NCBI RefSeq assembly: GCF_000380185.1
Contig: NZ_KB904756.1
Span: 1-61,450, forward strand
Reading direction: 5' to 3'
Length of the DNA: 61,450 nt
Source of the DNA: Thiofilum flexile DSM 14609
Lineage (GTDB): Bacteria > Pseudomonadota > Gammaproteobacteria > Thiotrichales > Thiotrichaceae
Position numbers and translations under genes: made by a program
Part shown: one piece after another, positions 34,046-42,599 of the stretch
Numbering within the stretch: the first letter of the stretch is position 1
How the letters are laid out: each line of letters begins with the position of its first letter
The notes under the pieces: model-generated
The model's input: only the letters and a program-made list of their open reading frames with translations
Told to the model about the DNA's origin: nothing
Databases searched by the model: none

Positions 34046-34654
34046 ATGACTGGTTTCTCAAAATATGGGGTGGACGTTACTGAGGTAACTAAACCGGCAG
34101 ATGACGACATACTATTAGCACAGGTTGCCCTAGGTGACCGAGATGCTTTTAGTAAATTATACCTTAAGTATCAACCCCGCCTGGTGAGTTATTGCGCACG
34201 GTTATTAAATGATGATCTAGCACAAGCTGCTGATATTGTGGATGAGGCCATGTTTGATGTATGGCGCTCTGCTGGCAGGTTTGAAGGGAAATCGAAGCCC
34301 TCTACATGGATTTATTCGATTACTCGTAATAAGTTAATTTCGTGGTTGCGGAAAACGTCTGAAGTGACATTAGGGGATGATGAATCACTTTTGGCGATGA
34401 TTGATCCGGCTGACTCTCTCGAGGATGAGCTAGAGATGTCGGATATGAAGCAACAGCTAGTCCGTTTAATGTCACAACTGACTACTGAACACCGTGAGGT
34501 GCTGCGTTTAACTTATTTTGAAGATAAATCTGTCAAAGAAGTAGCCTTGTTACTGGGGATTTCTGAAAACACAGTCAAAACTCGTATGTTTTATGCCCGT
34601 AAACGCTTGGCACAATTGCTTGAAAAAGCGGGGATTGTCGAGTTTGACTTTTAA
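34046..34654 (+). CDS. ECF-family RNA polymerase sigma factor
   Basis: 202 aa. It has region 2 (about 30-100: AFSKLYLKYQPRLVSYC, then DIVDEAMFDVWRSAGRF and WIYSITRNKLISWLR) and region 4 (about 140-192: LTTEHREVLRLTYFEDKS then VALLLGISENTVKTRMFYARKRL). There is no region 1 or 3, as expected for group 4 sigma factors. It directs polymerase to stress or envelope genes. A 22-bp gap leads to its likely anti-sigma partner, and then an S8 protease. Confidence 0.92.
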   Translation: MTGFSKYGVDVTEVTKPADDDILLAQVALGDRDAFSKLYLKYQPRLVSYCARLLNDDLAQAADIVDEAMFDVWRSAGRFEGKSKPSTWIYSITRNKLISWLRKTSEVTLGDDESLLAMIDPADSLEDELEMSDMKQQLVRLMSQLTTEHREVLRLTYFEDKSVKEVALLLGISENTVKTRMFYARKRLAQLLEKAGIVEFDF

Positions 34655-34676
34655 TCTAAAGAGCGATTGATGAGCT

Positions 34677-35489
34677 ATGAGTCGAAACAATGAAGCCTTG
34701 CTTGAAGAGGCACGCCTCTTGTTACCATGGTATTTGACAGGTCAGTTATCAACAGCAGAACAAGAACTGGTTGAGAACGCATTAGGTCAATACCCTAATT
34801 TACAAGACGAATTACGTCACGAGGAACAAATTAAAAAGTTAGTTTGTCAGGACGCACAGTTATTGGAGTTATCCGCTTTGGATACTACTCCACAACGCCT
34901 TGATAACTTACTACGACTGATTGAGCGCGAGGAAGAGCAAAAGGAGTCATTATCTAATGCTGCTAATGTTCATCTAGCTCGCCCTGTTGCTGCTCCTGCA
35001 AAACCTAAAGCTAGCCAACCAAGCCGTTGGAAAGCATGGCTGCAAGATTTATTGGATGCCGAGTGGTTAACACCTGCGAATGCAGTATTGGCTGGGTTAT
35101 TGATTTGTCAGGTAGGGGTGGGACTTGCCTATGTAAGTTATACGGCATCACCAAAACCAGGCGAGGGTATATATGTGCCAGCTAGCTTTTGCGAGATGGA
35201 AAATGTCTCTATTAAGCTCGCTCCGAATGAACAGCTCGCCTTTGCCCAATTTAATGAGTCAGCAACAGTAGGAGAAGTGACACGCTTCCTAGAAAAGAAC
35301 AAGATGAGTCTATTACATGATTCACCTGCTAATGTTCCGAATATGTTTGTCCTTAGATTTCAAACCAATCTAACTGACTATGAGCAAATAGCCAATTATC
35401 TCACGCAAACTCAACATAACTCTGCTAAGGTTATTAGTATATTAGCTAGAACAACCCCAGAAGAAGTGTGTGATAAACAGCCATTATGA
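34677..35489 (+). CDS. Membrane anti-sigma factor, no zinc motif
   Basis: 270 aa. The N-terminal part (residues 8-50: LLLPWYLTGQLSTAEQELVENAL) resembles the helical anti-sigma domain (ASD) that binds sigma region 2, but lacks the H-x-x-x-C-x-x-C of ZAS-type anti-sigmas. A single membrane segment (about 140-158) follows. The C-terminal 95 residues would be periplasmic and are of unknown fold; two hydrophobic stretches with a repeated TxxxITRFL-like pattern are visible. Its position directly after the sigma factor supports an anti-sigma role. It overlaps the protease gene by 4 bp. Confidence 0.72.
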   Translation: MSRNNEALLEEARLLLPWYLTGQLSTAEQELVENALGQYPNLQDELRHEEQIKKLVCQDAQLLELSALDTTPQRLDNLLRLIEREEEQKESLSNAANVHLARPVAAPAKPKASQPSRWKAWLQDLLDAEWLTPANAVLAGLLICQVGVGLAYVSYTASPKPGEGIYVPASFCEMENVSIKLAPNEQLAFAQFNESATVGEVTRFLEKNKMSLLHDSPANVPNMFVLRFQTNLTDYEQIANYLTQTQHNSAKVISILARTTPEEVCDKQPL

Positions 35490-36736
35490 AGTATATTCAA
35501 ACAGGTTTGATCTGCTGCCTAGTCCTACTATCCGCTTGTGCTAGTACGGATGGCACTCGTTATGCTGCCGTTAAAACGGTGCAGACTAATCCTGCCTGTC
35601 ATATTAGTTCCGCTTGGTGCGTGGGTAACTATGCTTACCACCCCATTCGTCCTACTCATTATGTCAAAGACGAGGTATTACTCGTTTATGACCGGCGAGT
35701 TGATGGGCGAGCGGCAGAGCATCTATTAAAAACCTATAAACTACGCCCCAAAAACCGCGCTTTATTAGCTTCTGCTGGGTTAAACCTGATCACTGCCAAC
35801 ACAGGGGGACAAGACCCCTTAGAATTGAAAAAGGCTATTAATTACGCACAAAAGAGTATAAAAGCTCAAACTAATAATTATTATTATACAGGGTCGATTC
35901 CTACTCCTTTAGTCACAAGCACCGGTTATCCTTTTTCACTAACTGGTGTTGAAGCGGCTTACCCTTTTACCAAAGGCAAAGGGGTCAAAATTGGTATGGT
36001 CGACACATCCGTCGATATTTTCCATGAGTCGCTGCGGGGTAAAGATATTACTTGGCCAGACTCCATGAAAAATGACCCTAGAGCCTCTCAGCATGGTACT
36101 GAAATTGCCGGAACTATTATCAGTAATAATCCCAAAGTTGGGATTGCACCAGAGGCTTCCTTATATGTCGCCCCTGCCTTTGGTAAATCTGATAATAAAG
36201 GTACTGCAGCCGATATAGCTAAGGCCATTGAAGATTGTATTAGAGAAAAAGTAGACATTCTGAATTTGAGCTTTGCGGGTGAGCGAGATGAGCTAGTAGA
36301 CACGATGGTTGAGCAAGCACTACGCAATAAAATCATTGTAGTAGCCTCAGCAGGTAATAATGGCCCTGAGGCCAAACCTGTTTACCCTGCTGCTTTGCCA
36401 GGTGTGATCGCTGTTACTGCGATTGATAATAAGGAGCAAATCTTTTCCCGCGCCAATCGTGGTAGCTACATTGATTTAGCTGCTCCAGGGGTTGGAATTT
36501 TCACCACAGCTCCCCAAAGCTCCTATAAGCTTGCCACAGGTACTTCGATTGCTACGGCTCACGTATCAGGCCTGATTGCCTTACTGCTCTCTATGAAACG
36601 TGAAGGTCTCCTTAAAAAGGATTTTACCCCTGATATATTAACTAAATCGGCTATCGATTTAGGCCAAAATGGACGAGATAATGACTACGGATACGGCTTG
36701 GTCAATTTAAATAATGCGCTACAAAAGTTAAAATAA
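35486..36736 (+). CDS. S8 subtilisin-like serine protease, lipoprotein
   Basis: 416 aa. Lipoprotein signal with lipobox LSAC (lipidated Cys18), then a roughly 130-residue N-terminal region likely acting as propeptide or sensor, then the subtilase domain. The catalytic triad is Asp173 (MVDTSVDI), His203 (QHGTEIAGT) and Ser354 (GTSIATAHVSG), with the oxyanion Asn in SAGNNGPE. The 4-bp overlap with the anti-sigma gene implies coexpression. A link to cleavage of the anti-sigma's periplasmic part is a plausible hypothesis and not shown by sequence. Confidence 0.85.
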   Translation: MKYIQTGLICCLVLLSACASTDGTRYAAVKTVQTNPACHISSAWCVGNYAYHPIRPTHYVKDEVLLVYDRRVDGRAAEHLLKTYKLRPKNRALLASAGLNLITANTGGQDPLELKKAINYAQKSIKAQTNNYYYTGSIPTPLVTSTGYPFSLTGVEAAYPFTKGKGVKIGMVDTSVDIFHESLRGKDITWPDSMKNDPRASQHGTEIAGTIISNNPKVGIAPEASLYVAPAFGKSDNKGTAADIAKAIEDCIREKVDILNLSFAGERDELVDTMVEQALRNKIIVVASAGNNGPEAKPVYPAALPGVIAVTAIDNKEQIFSRANRGSYIDLAAPGVGIFTTAPQSSYKLATGTSIATAHVSGLIALLLSMKREGLLKKDFTPDILTKSAIDLGQNGRDNDYGYGLVNLNNALQKLK

Positions 36737-36819
36737 CTTGGTTATAGAAAACTTATCATACTGAGCACAAAGTAGTGAGGGCTATACTACTCTCTATGCT
36801 CTTTGAGGAAATTAATCCA

Positions 36820-37317
36820 ATGCGTATTTATTTTTTTGCTGTGTTTGTCTTTTGCCTACTTATGTTAGGTGCGGCTCTTTTCCTGCAGTTAGTGCTGAAT
36901 CTAGCACCTTGTCCGTTGTGTGTATTGCAGCGCATGATATTGAGTGTTATTGCAGCACTCGCACTATTAGCCACTATCTTCACTACGCGTGAAGGTTGGT
37001 TGCCACGGTTTTGGAGCCTATTATTAGCACTAGGTGGGCTAGCTAGTGTAGGGGTCTCTATTTATCAAACATGGTTAGTCAGCCAACCGAAAGACTCAGG
37101 TGCCTCCTGTGGGCCTGGTCTAGAGGTCGCTCTGGATAAAATAGTAGAGTATTTACCTCAAGGCGAGTGGACCGAAATCATCTATCGTAGTACCGCCTCT
37201 TGTACCGATGGACTCAATACACTATTTGGTATTGAGGTAGCCATACTCACCTTACCCGTCTTTATCATCCTCGCGCTATTCTTATTATGGTTATTATTCA
37301 AGCGCTATGATGAGTAA
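36820..37317 (+). CDS. dsbB: Disulfide-bond formation protein B
   Basis: 165 aa from ATG 36820, which has TGAGGAA upstream. Inner-membrane quinone reductase that reoxidises DsbA. Four membrane segments. C31-P-L-C34 (APCPLCVLQR) is the first redox pair; GASCGPG and the later TASCTDG supply the second pair. It follows the protease operon on the same strand and ends in a strong terminator. Confidence 0.93.
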   Translation: MRIYFFAVFVFCLLMLGAALFLQLVLNLAPCPLCVLQRMILSVIAALALLATIFTTREGWLPRFWSLLLALGGLASVGVSIYQTWLVSQPKDSGASCGPGLEVALDKIVEYLPQGEWTEIIYRSTASCTDGLNTLFGIEVAILTLPVFIILALFLLWLLFKRYDE

Positions 37318-37354
37318 CATACTTAAGCGCAAATCCGCTTGAGTGTTAGATAGC

Positions 37355-37384
37355 AAAAGGTAGCCACAGTGCTACCTTTTTTGT
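37355..37384 (+). terminator. Intrinsic terminator after dsbB
   Basis: A perfect 10-bp stem (37355-37364 with 37371-37380), CACAGT loop and further T. A second hairpin (ACTTAAGCG with CGCTTGAGT, 37321-37344) precedes it. Confidence 0.85.
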
Positions 37385-37543
37385 TTTATTCCCTAGTTCT
37401 CATAGAGTTAGATAGGCTCAAAATATCACTCTACCTATCCGAGGTGGTGAGGATTTAAATGCTTAAGGAACTTTCTTCCCTCATCTTAAGACTATAAGAT
37501 CACAGACTTATCCCCATTATCTTTGCTGTTAGGAGTCATAACT

Positions 37544-38290
37544 ATGCTCAATTCCTCTTTATCTACACTGTTACTAGCTGGCTTATTAGTATCTGCAACT
37601 GGATCTATTGCCTATGCGGCTGAAGCAGATAACTGTACCTCCTCTTTTTATTGTTATGGCTCTGATGCAACACCTGCGGGTGCCACTCCAGTACGTATTG
37701 TGGTAGAAGGCTCTGATAATCAGGGTACTTTAATTGAAAATGTACGCCGTGATGTCGTAGCAGCTCCTGCCCGCCCCCTTGCTCCTTTGCCTTCGGTGCT
37801 GACTAACGCGCCTACAGCCACACCGACTCGCGTAGTTGCGAACCCAACTGTGAACCCAACTACACGTCCCTCCGTGCTCACTAGTGTTGCACCAACAACA
37901 CCCACCCGCCCCGTTATTAATCTAGCCACTCGCCCCTCAATTCTCACAAGTAATACCGTAATACCTGCCCGCTCTAACCGTCTTACTCTCCCTGCCGTAT
38001 TAGATGCTAATCCAATACCTGCAGCTCCAGTACCTCGTATTGCGCCCCCTGCTCGTCCACGTGCTCAACTAAGTCCTCGTACTGCTCCTATCGCTACACG
38101 TCCAGCCCGTAGAGCCGAGACCACTATTAGTAGTATTGATAGCTGTGGCGCATTAATTGACAAAGCCAGCAAAGCAGAGAGCCAAGGGGTCGTATTTGCT
38201 AAAAATGGTCAAACGACTCAGTCACGCCAGTCCTTCCAAGCGGCGGCTAATTTCCGCTCACAGGCTAAAAATTTAAATTGCAGCGTATAA
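37544..38290 (+). CDS. Secreted Pro/Thr/Arg-rich protein with tandem imperfect repeats
   Basis: 248 aa from ATG 37544, with AGGAG in front; a longer frame from 37523 lacks a site. Signal peptide with a cleavage near AYAAEA. The middle (about 70-190) is rich in Pro, Thr and Arg and carries repeated (R/L)PS(V/I)LT units (PSVLTNAP, RPSVLTSVAP, RPSILTSN). The end (about 200-248) is a helical domain with two Cys, SCGALIDKA and AKNLNCSV. I recognise no family. The repeats suggest a flexible spacer, perhaps for peptidoglycan or surface binding. Confidence 0.6.
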   Translation: MLNSSLSTLLLAGLLVSATGSIAYAAEADNCTSSFYCYGSDATPAGATPVRIVVEGSDNQGTLIENVRRDVVAAPARPLAPLPSVLTNAPTATPTRVVANPTVNPTTRPSVLTSVAPTTPTRPVINLATRPSILTSNTVIPARSNRLTLPAVLDANPIPAAPVPRIAPPARPRAQLSPRTAPIATRPARRAETTISSIDSCGALIDKASKAESQGVVFAKNGQTTQSRQSFQAAANFRSQAKNLNCSV

Positions 38291-38298
38291 GCGCTTAG

Positions 38299-38332
38299 TT
38301 CACAGTAGTCGCTCTATTAGCACTACTGTGAA
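38299..38332 (+). terminator. Hairpin between the Pro-rich protein and DUF924 gene
   Basis: A perfect 10-bp stem, TTCACAGTAG (38299-38308) with CTACTGTGAA (38323-38332), can extend to AAGCG/CGCTT. A GTG start at 38328 would fall inside it, which favours the ATG at 38340. The U tract is short. Confidence 0.5.
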
Positions 38333-38339
38333 ACGCTTT

Positions 38340-38894
38340 ATGACAATGACAACAACACCTCAGACTATTATTCATTTTTGGTACACACCGCCGCTTTCTG
38401 AGCACTGGTTTAACTCCACACCAGAGATAGATGCCTTAATTCGCGCTCACTATGAGGAGGTTTGGCAACAAGCCGCCGCTGGGCAATTAGATAGTTGGCG
38501 CGATACGCCAGAGGGCTGCTTAGCCTTATGTATTATTCTGGATCAATTTCCATTGAATATGTTTCGTGGACAAGCGAAAAGCTTTGCTACTGAACAGCAG
38601 GCGGTGCAAGTCACTAAACATGCACTAGCACAACAGTTTGATGAGCAACTCACCGCTGAACAGCGCATCTTTCTCTATATGCCTTTGATGCACAGTGAGC
38701 ACCTTGCCGATCAAGCGCTGTCAGTACAATGCTTTGCTCGCACGGGTTTAGATGGCAATCTACACTTTGCTAAACATCATCAAGCGATTGTAGAACGCTT
38801 TGGACGGTTTCCACATCGCAACGCTATTTTAGGTAGAACAAACACCCCCGCAGAACTAGACTACCTAAACTCACCCGAAGCCTTTAAGGGTTAA
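38340..38894 (+). CDS. DUF924 family protein
   Basis: 184 aa from ATG 38340 (another ATG follows at 38346). The DUF924 pattern is clear: IIHFWYTPPLSEHWF at the start, then ALCIILDQFPLNMFRG near 57-72 and YMPLMHSEHLADQ near 119-131. All-helical, TPR-like. The family has no known function. It overlaps the convergent channel gene by 4 bp. Confidence 0.88.
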   Translation: MTMTTTPQTIIHFWYTPPLSEHWFNSTPEIDALIRAHYEEVWQQAAAGQLDSWRDTPEGCLALCIILDQFPLNMFRGQAKSFATEQQAVQVTKHALAQQFDEQLTAEQRIFLYMPLMHSEHLADQALSVQCFARTGLDGNLHFAKHHQAIVERFGRFPHRNAILGRTNTPAELDYLNSPEAFKG

Positions 38895-39895
38895 GGTTCG
38901 TGCTCATAAGCATGGACTTGAGCCTGTCCGGCATGATGTTGTACCCGTAGACTTTTATGACAATGGGGGCATTCGTGCAACGTGGCTAGGCGCATTTCTT
39001 GTTGAATTTCGCGCATTACACTTCGAGCATCGGCATGGCTAACCCCTAACTCATGACGCTGTTGTTCTAAATGGGCTAAAGCCGACGCACTTAAATGCCC
39101 CAAATTATAAGCACTATAGACAGCTAGACGGAAGGCTTCCCGCCGCCGATTGAGTTCATTAATCAAGCCAGAACTCAAAATGGCAGCGGGCAAGGAGGCA
39201 ACGGCTATACCGCCGATAACCAGCAACCCTGCAAATACCTTACCCATATTGGTCATAGGTACAGCATCACCATACCCAATAGTCGTGAGTGTAACGACTG
39301 ACCACCATAAGGCACGCGGAATACTGCCAAATTCTTGAGGTTGAGTATCACCCTCTAACATATACATGCCCGTTGCCGAGATCAGAATCAGCACCACTAG
39401 CACCAATAAGGCTGACAACATGGTTTCAGCCTCTTGGCGAATCAGGGTCGCCAATAAGTTCATCGCGCGTGAATAACGGGTGAGCTTCAGAATCCGCAGC
39501 AGACGAATACTCCGCAACATTCTTAAGTCAACCACACCCACAAATAAACCTATATAGGCCGGTAAAATCGCCACTAGATCAATCAGAGCCATAGGACTTA
39601 ATATATAATGCAAGCGTTTACGCCATGCAGAGCCGCTATAGCGTGAATCTTCGACACTCACCCACACTCGTATCAGATACTCTAAGGTAAATAAACCAAC
39701 TGAGATAATTTCAAATAGAATGAAATAACGCTGATAATGGGCATAAAAGTCTGCTTCTGACTCTAAAATAACCGCAATAACGGTTAACAAAATCATAAAC
39801 CCTAAAAAACTATTGAGCAGCCCACTAGTCCAGCCAGCACGAGGTTGCTCAAGTGCTTGATAAAACCAATGCCGTAACTGTGCAACCTCAACCAT
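38891..39895 (-). CDS. Voltage-gated-type K+ channel with C-terminal Cys/His motif
   Basis: 334 aa. Six membrane segments with the selectivity filter TLTTIGYGD (near 196-204) and an S4-like segment (RMLRSIRLLRILKLTRYSR, near 122-140) with regularly spaced Arg. A cytosolic helical tail ends in HECPHCHKSL (about 302-311) and several His, which could bind a metal. It is in the Kv-type prokaryotic channel family. Regulation of the channel by the tail is unknown. Confidence 0.86.
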   Translation of the reverse strand: MVEVAQLRHWFYQALEQPRAGWTSGLLNSFLGFMILLTVIAVILESEADFYAHYQRYFILFEIISVGLFTLEYLIRVWVSVEDSRYSGSAWRKRLHYILSPMALIDLVAILPAYIGLFVGVVDLRMLRSIRLLRILKLTRYSRAMNLLATLIRQEAETMLSALLVLVVLILISATGMYMLEGDTQPQEFGSIPRALWWSVVTLTTIGYGDAVPMTNMGKVFAGLLVIGGIAVASLPAAILSSGLINELNRRREAFRLAVYSAYNLGHLSASALAHLEQQRHELGVSHADARSVMREIQQEMRLATLHECPHCHKSLRVQHHAGQAQVHAYEHEP

Positions 39896-39909
39896 GCTTG
39901 ATGACTCTC

Positions 39910-40773
39910 CTAAAGCGCTGTTTCTAGAGCCTTCTCAATATAAATCGCTCTTAAACGTTGGGTGATCATACCGGGTTTACCCGTGCCTATGTTATGCCCA
40001 TCGATTGCAATCACAGGCAAGGCAAAGGTAGCGGCACTACTAATAAAAGCCTCTTGTGCTTGATAGGCCTCCTCTGGTGTAAAAGGACGCTCCTCAACCA
40101 CTAAATTCAGCTCATGAGCAATCTGTAATAGGCTCGCGCGGGTAATGCCATGCAAAATTTCATTACTAAGCTGACGAGTAATTAGCTTATTTTCTTTGAC
40201 AATAAAGGCATTATTAGACGTCCCCTCGGTAATAAAACCCTTCTCCACCATCCATGCTTCATCCATGCCCGCATCCAGCGCTTGTTGTTTTGCCAAAGAC
40301 TGCGCGAGTAAGGCGGTAGTTTTAATATCACGACGCTGCCAACGAATATCAGGTACTAAAAGGACTTTCAGCCCGCGCGTTGCTACAGGATTATTAATCA
40401 GCTCCTTTGCCATGCTAAACAGAATCACACTAGGGGCTAGGCCTTGTGGTACGGCAAAATCTCGCTGTGGTGTTACCCCGCGCGTAATTTGGGTATAGAC
40501 CATGCCTTGATCCAATTGATTACGCTGTACAATTTCACGCTGTAACTCTAATAGTGCCGTATGTGTCATAGGCATTGCCATACCCAATTCACGTAAAGAA
40601 CGTTCTAGGCGCTGACCATGCGCGGCTGTTTCTAGCAGCTTACCCTGCAAAACCGCATTGACCTCATACACACTATCGGCGAATAACAAGCCACGATCAA
40701 AAATGGAAATAGTAGCCTGACTTTCTGGTAAAAAATGCCCATTAACATAAACAATACGCTCAGGATTTAACAT
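39910..40773 (-). CDS. dat: D-amino-acid transaminase, class IV aminotransferase
   Basis: 287 aa PLP enzyme. The N-terminus IVYVNGHFLP and SIFDRGLLFADSVYEV are the class IV pattern; the lysine in RRDIKTTALL (near 144) is the PLP anchor, and the TEGTSNNAFIV loop (near 175) follows. It probably transfers amino groups among D-amino acids and keto acids for peptidoglycan D-Glu/D-Ala. Related branched-chain aminotransferases are larger. Monocistronic on the minus strand. Confidence 0.88.
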   Translation of the reverse strand: MLNPERIVYVNGHFLPESQATISIFDRGLLFADSVYEVNAVLQGKLLETAAHGQRLERSLRELGMAMPMTHTALLELQREIVQRNQLDQGMVYTQITRGVTPQRDFAVPQGLAPSVILFSMAKELINNPVATRGLKVLLVPDIRWQRRDIKTTALLAQSLAKQQALDAGMDEAWMVEKGFITEGTSNNAFIVKENKLITRQLSNEILHGITRASLLQIAHELNLVVEERPFTPEEAYQAQEAFISSAATFALPVIAIDGHNIGTGKPGMITQRLRAIYIEKALETAL

Positions 40774-40866
40774 AGTTTTAGTTCCTTAATAGTTATAAAT
40801 TGCCTGCGAATATGGCTCCCCCTTCTTGGATCACACTATCAATCTAACAGTTAAGAGGAGTTGATT

Positions 40867-40944
40867 ATGCAGTATCAGCATAACATACCCTCACCTGCTC
40901 AAAATATGGCTACCTGTGTTCTTACCTATAGAGAAGGTTTATGA
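40867..40944 (+). CDS. Candidate 25-codon small ORF
   Basis: ATG-initiated, 25 codons, starting seven bases after an AAGAGGAG site (40853-40860). The product would be soluble, without a signal. Nothing in known families can be named. It overlaps a second, 12-codon ORF by the ATGA at 40941-40944, and fimV follows about 60 bp later. It could be a leader peptide. Confidence 0.3.
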   Translation: MQYQHNIPSPAQNMATCVLTYREGL

Positions 40945-40979
40945 AGAAATTCTTAGTTAGATTGCTACAAAGAGCTTAG
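40941..40979 (+). CDS. Candidate 12-codon leader-like ORF
   Basis: ATG AAG AAA TTC... gives MKKFLVRLLQRA and a TAG stop. The start overlaps the previous ORF's TGA. The sequence resembles the front of a signal peptide. No further support. Confidence 0.2.
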   Translation: MKKFLVRLLQRA

Positions 40980-41039
40980 GTGGTGATAGGTTTTATGCGC
41001 TATATAAGGTAGATTATCCTATCTTGATTAATCTTTGAC

Positions 41040-42599
41040 ATGGCCTATATGAACCGAACTCTAACCACTGTAGCTCTTTTAACTAGCCTGGCGCTAACGG
41101 CGCTACCTGTGACAGCAGCCACGACCTATGGACCAATCCATGACCAAGAAACGTTATGGAGTATTGCCACCCGTCTGCGACCGGCTCAGAGCATTAGTGT
41201 ACAACAAGTAGCACTCGCTCTTTATCGTAAGAATCCGCAGTCGTTTGAAAGCGCTAATATTAATTCCCTAAAGCATAATGCCATATTGCAAACACCAACT
41301 TTAGCTGAAATGCGGGCAACTTCTTATGTGCAAGCGGTGCGTACTACTCGGCAGCATAATTTAGCTTGGCAAAATGACAGCAATAGCAATACACGCAGCG
41401 TACCTGTGGCTAGAACGACCTCTAGCCGCTCATCTGAAGTGGCTAAACCCCGTGTACGCACTATAGTGAAAGTAGTTGAAAAACCTGTCGTTGTGGTTAA
41501 TAACACGGTACGCCGCCAACAAGAGGCTGAAATTAAGCAATTAAAGCAACAAGTCAGTACTCTAAACCGCGAATTAGCCAGTGCTAAAACCCAAACCTCA
41601 CGCTTGCGCCAACAACTAGCGGTAGCCAAACAAACCACTAGTGCAACTACCCAAACAGCTATGGCTACCGTAGCGGCATCAAATCCTGTATCCGGCTCAC
41701 AGCCGACCCAAAGAGAGATTGAAATTGCACGCCAAGTTCAAAAACTGACGGCCGAAGTGACAACCTTAGAGTCGATATTAGAAGAAAAAAATAACCATAT
41801 TAGTAACCTAAATATGACGCTAAAAAATGCGAGCGAGACTATTAAGCGCCAGCATGTAGAAAATCAAGCCTTAGCCGATCAATTAAGTACAAAAACGACC
41901 GCACAAAATTCCGCTGCTACGGCGACTAACTCCTCTACAGCACAAAATACTCCTAGTGCCCCCGCCTTAAAACTAGCAGAAGTACAAGCCCCAGCTACCA
42001 CCGCTCAAGCTGATACCGATGCATCAACGGCCTTAACCCAGACTAATAATGAAGCCTCAACGGCTGCATCCACACCGCCCGACCTTATAACCGAACCTGA
42101 GTCTGGTTTCACAATTGCACCTAGTGTGGGCAGAGATGTAAACAAGGCTGTTGTAGCGCCTAATACGGCGGAGGTTACAGCCGAACCCACCGAGACTAAG
42201 GCAGCAGATTCAGCCGTATGGTCGGAAGAGCCGAGTGCGAATGCTACGACTCAGGCGAATACCACCCTACAACCTACCAATGATGTAAGGACAGCACCTG
42301 AGCCGAGTTCGGTTACCCAAGACCTCAAGGTTACTACGCCTAGCGCTACGCCAGAGACTAGCGCTAAGTCCCTATTGGGTACTGATGGCAAAATCCCGCC
42401 ACCTTCCGCGATTTCCTATCTGATTATCTTTGCGGTGATTGGATTCATTGCGTGGCTATGGCGGCGCTCACGACGCAGCAAAAATCTCCAAGCCAATGAC
42501 TTCCCAGTACCTGAACAAGAACGGCGGCGTAAAACCTTACGTCAAGATCCGGTAATACCCTTTGATCCCAAACAACGCGAAAAGGCTAAAGCGGAATAG
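41040..42599 (+). CDS. FimV-like inner-membrane protein with peptidoglycan-binding N-terminus
   Basis: 519 aa. Signal peptide (about 1-26) then the FimV N-terminal domain (TYGPIHDQETLWSIATRLRP, near 29-48, then QQVALALYRKNPQSF), which is LysM-like. A coiled coil (about 160-290, with repeated Q/E/L heptads) follows, then a long low-complexity Thr/Ala/Glu region (about 290-455), and one membrane segment (about 458-476), with a basic cytosolic tail. The long TPR tail of full FimV is absent, so this is a short FimV. It fits type IV pilus biogenesis and polar signalling. Its end overlaps waaC by 14 bp. Confidence 0.75.
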   Translation: MAYMNRTLTTVALLTSLALTALPVTAATTYGPIHDQETLWSIATRLRPAQSISVQQVALALYRKNPQSFESANINSLKHNAILQTPTLAEMRATSYVQAVRTTRQHNLAWQNDSNSNTRSVPVARTTSSRSSEVAKPRVRTIVKVVEKPVVVVNNTVRRQQEAEIKQLKQQVSTLNRELASAKTQTSRLRQQLAVAKQTTSATTQTAMATVAASNPVSGSQPTQREIEIARQVQKLTAEVTTLESILEEKNNHISNLNMTLKNASETIKRQHVENQALADQLSTKTTAQNSAATATNSSTAQNTPSAPALKLAEVQAPATTAQADTDASTALTQTNNEASTAASTPPDLITEPESGFTIAPSVGRDVNKAVVAPNTAEVTAEPTETKAADSAVWSEEPSANATTQANTTLQPTNDVRTAPEPSSVTQDLKVTTPSATPETSAKSLLGTDGKIPPPSAISYLIIFAVIGFIAWLWRRSRRSKNLQANDFPVPEQERRRKTLRQDPVIPFDPKQREKAKAE

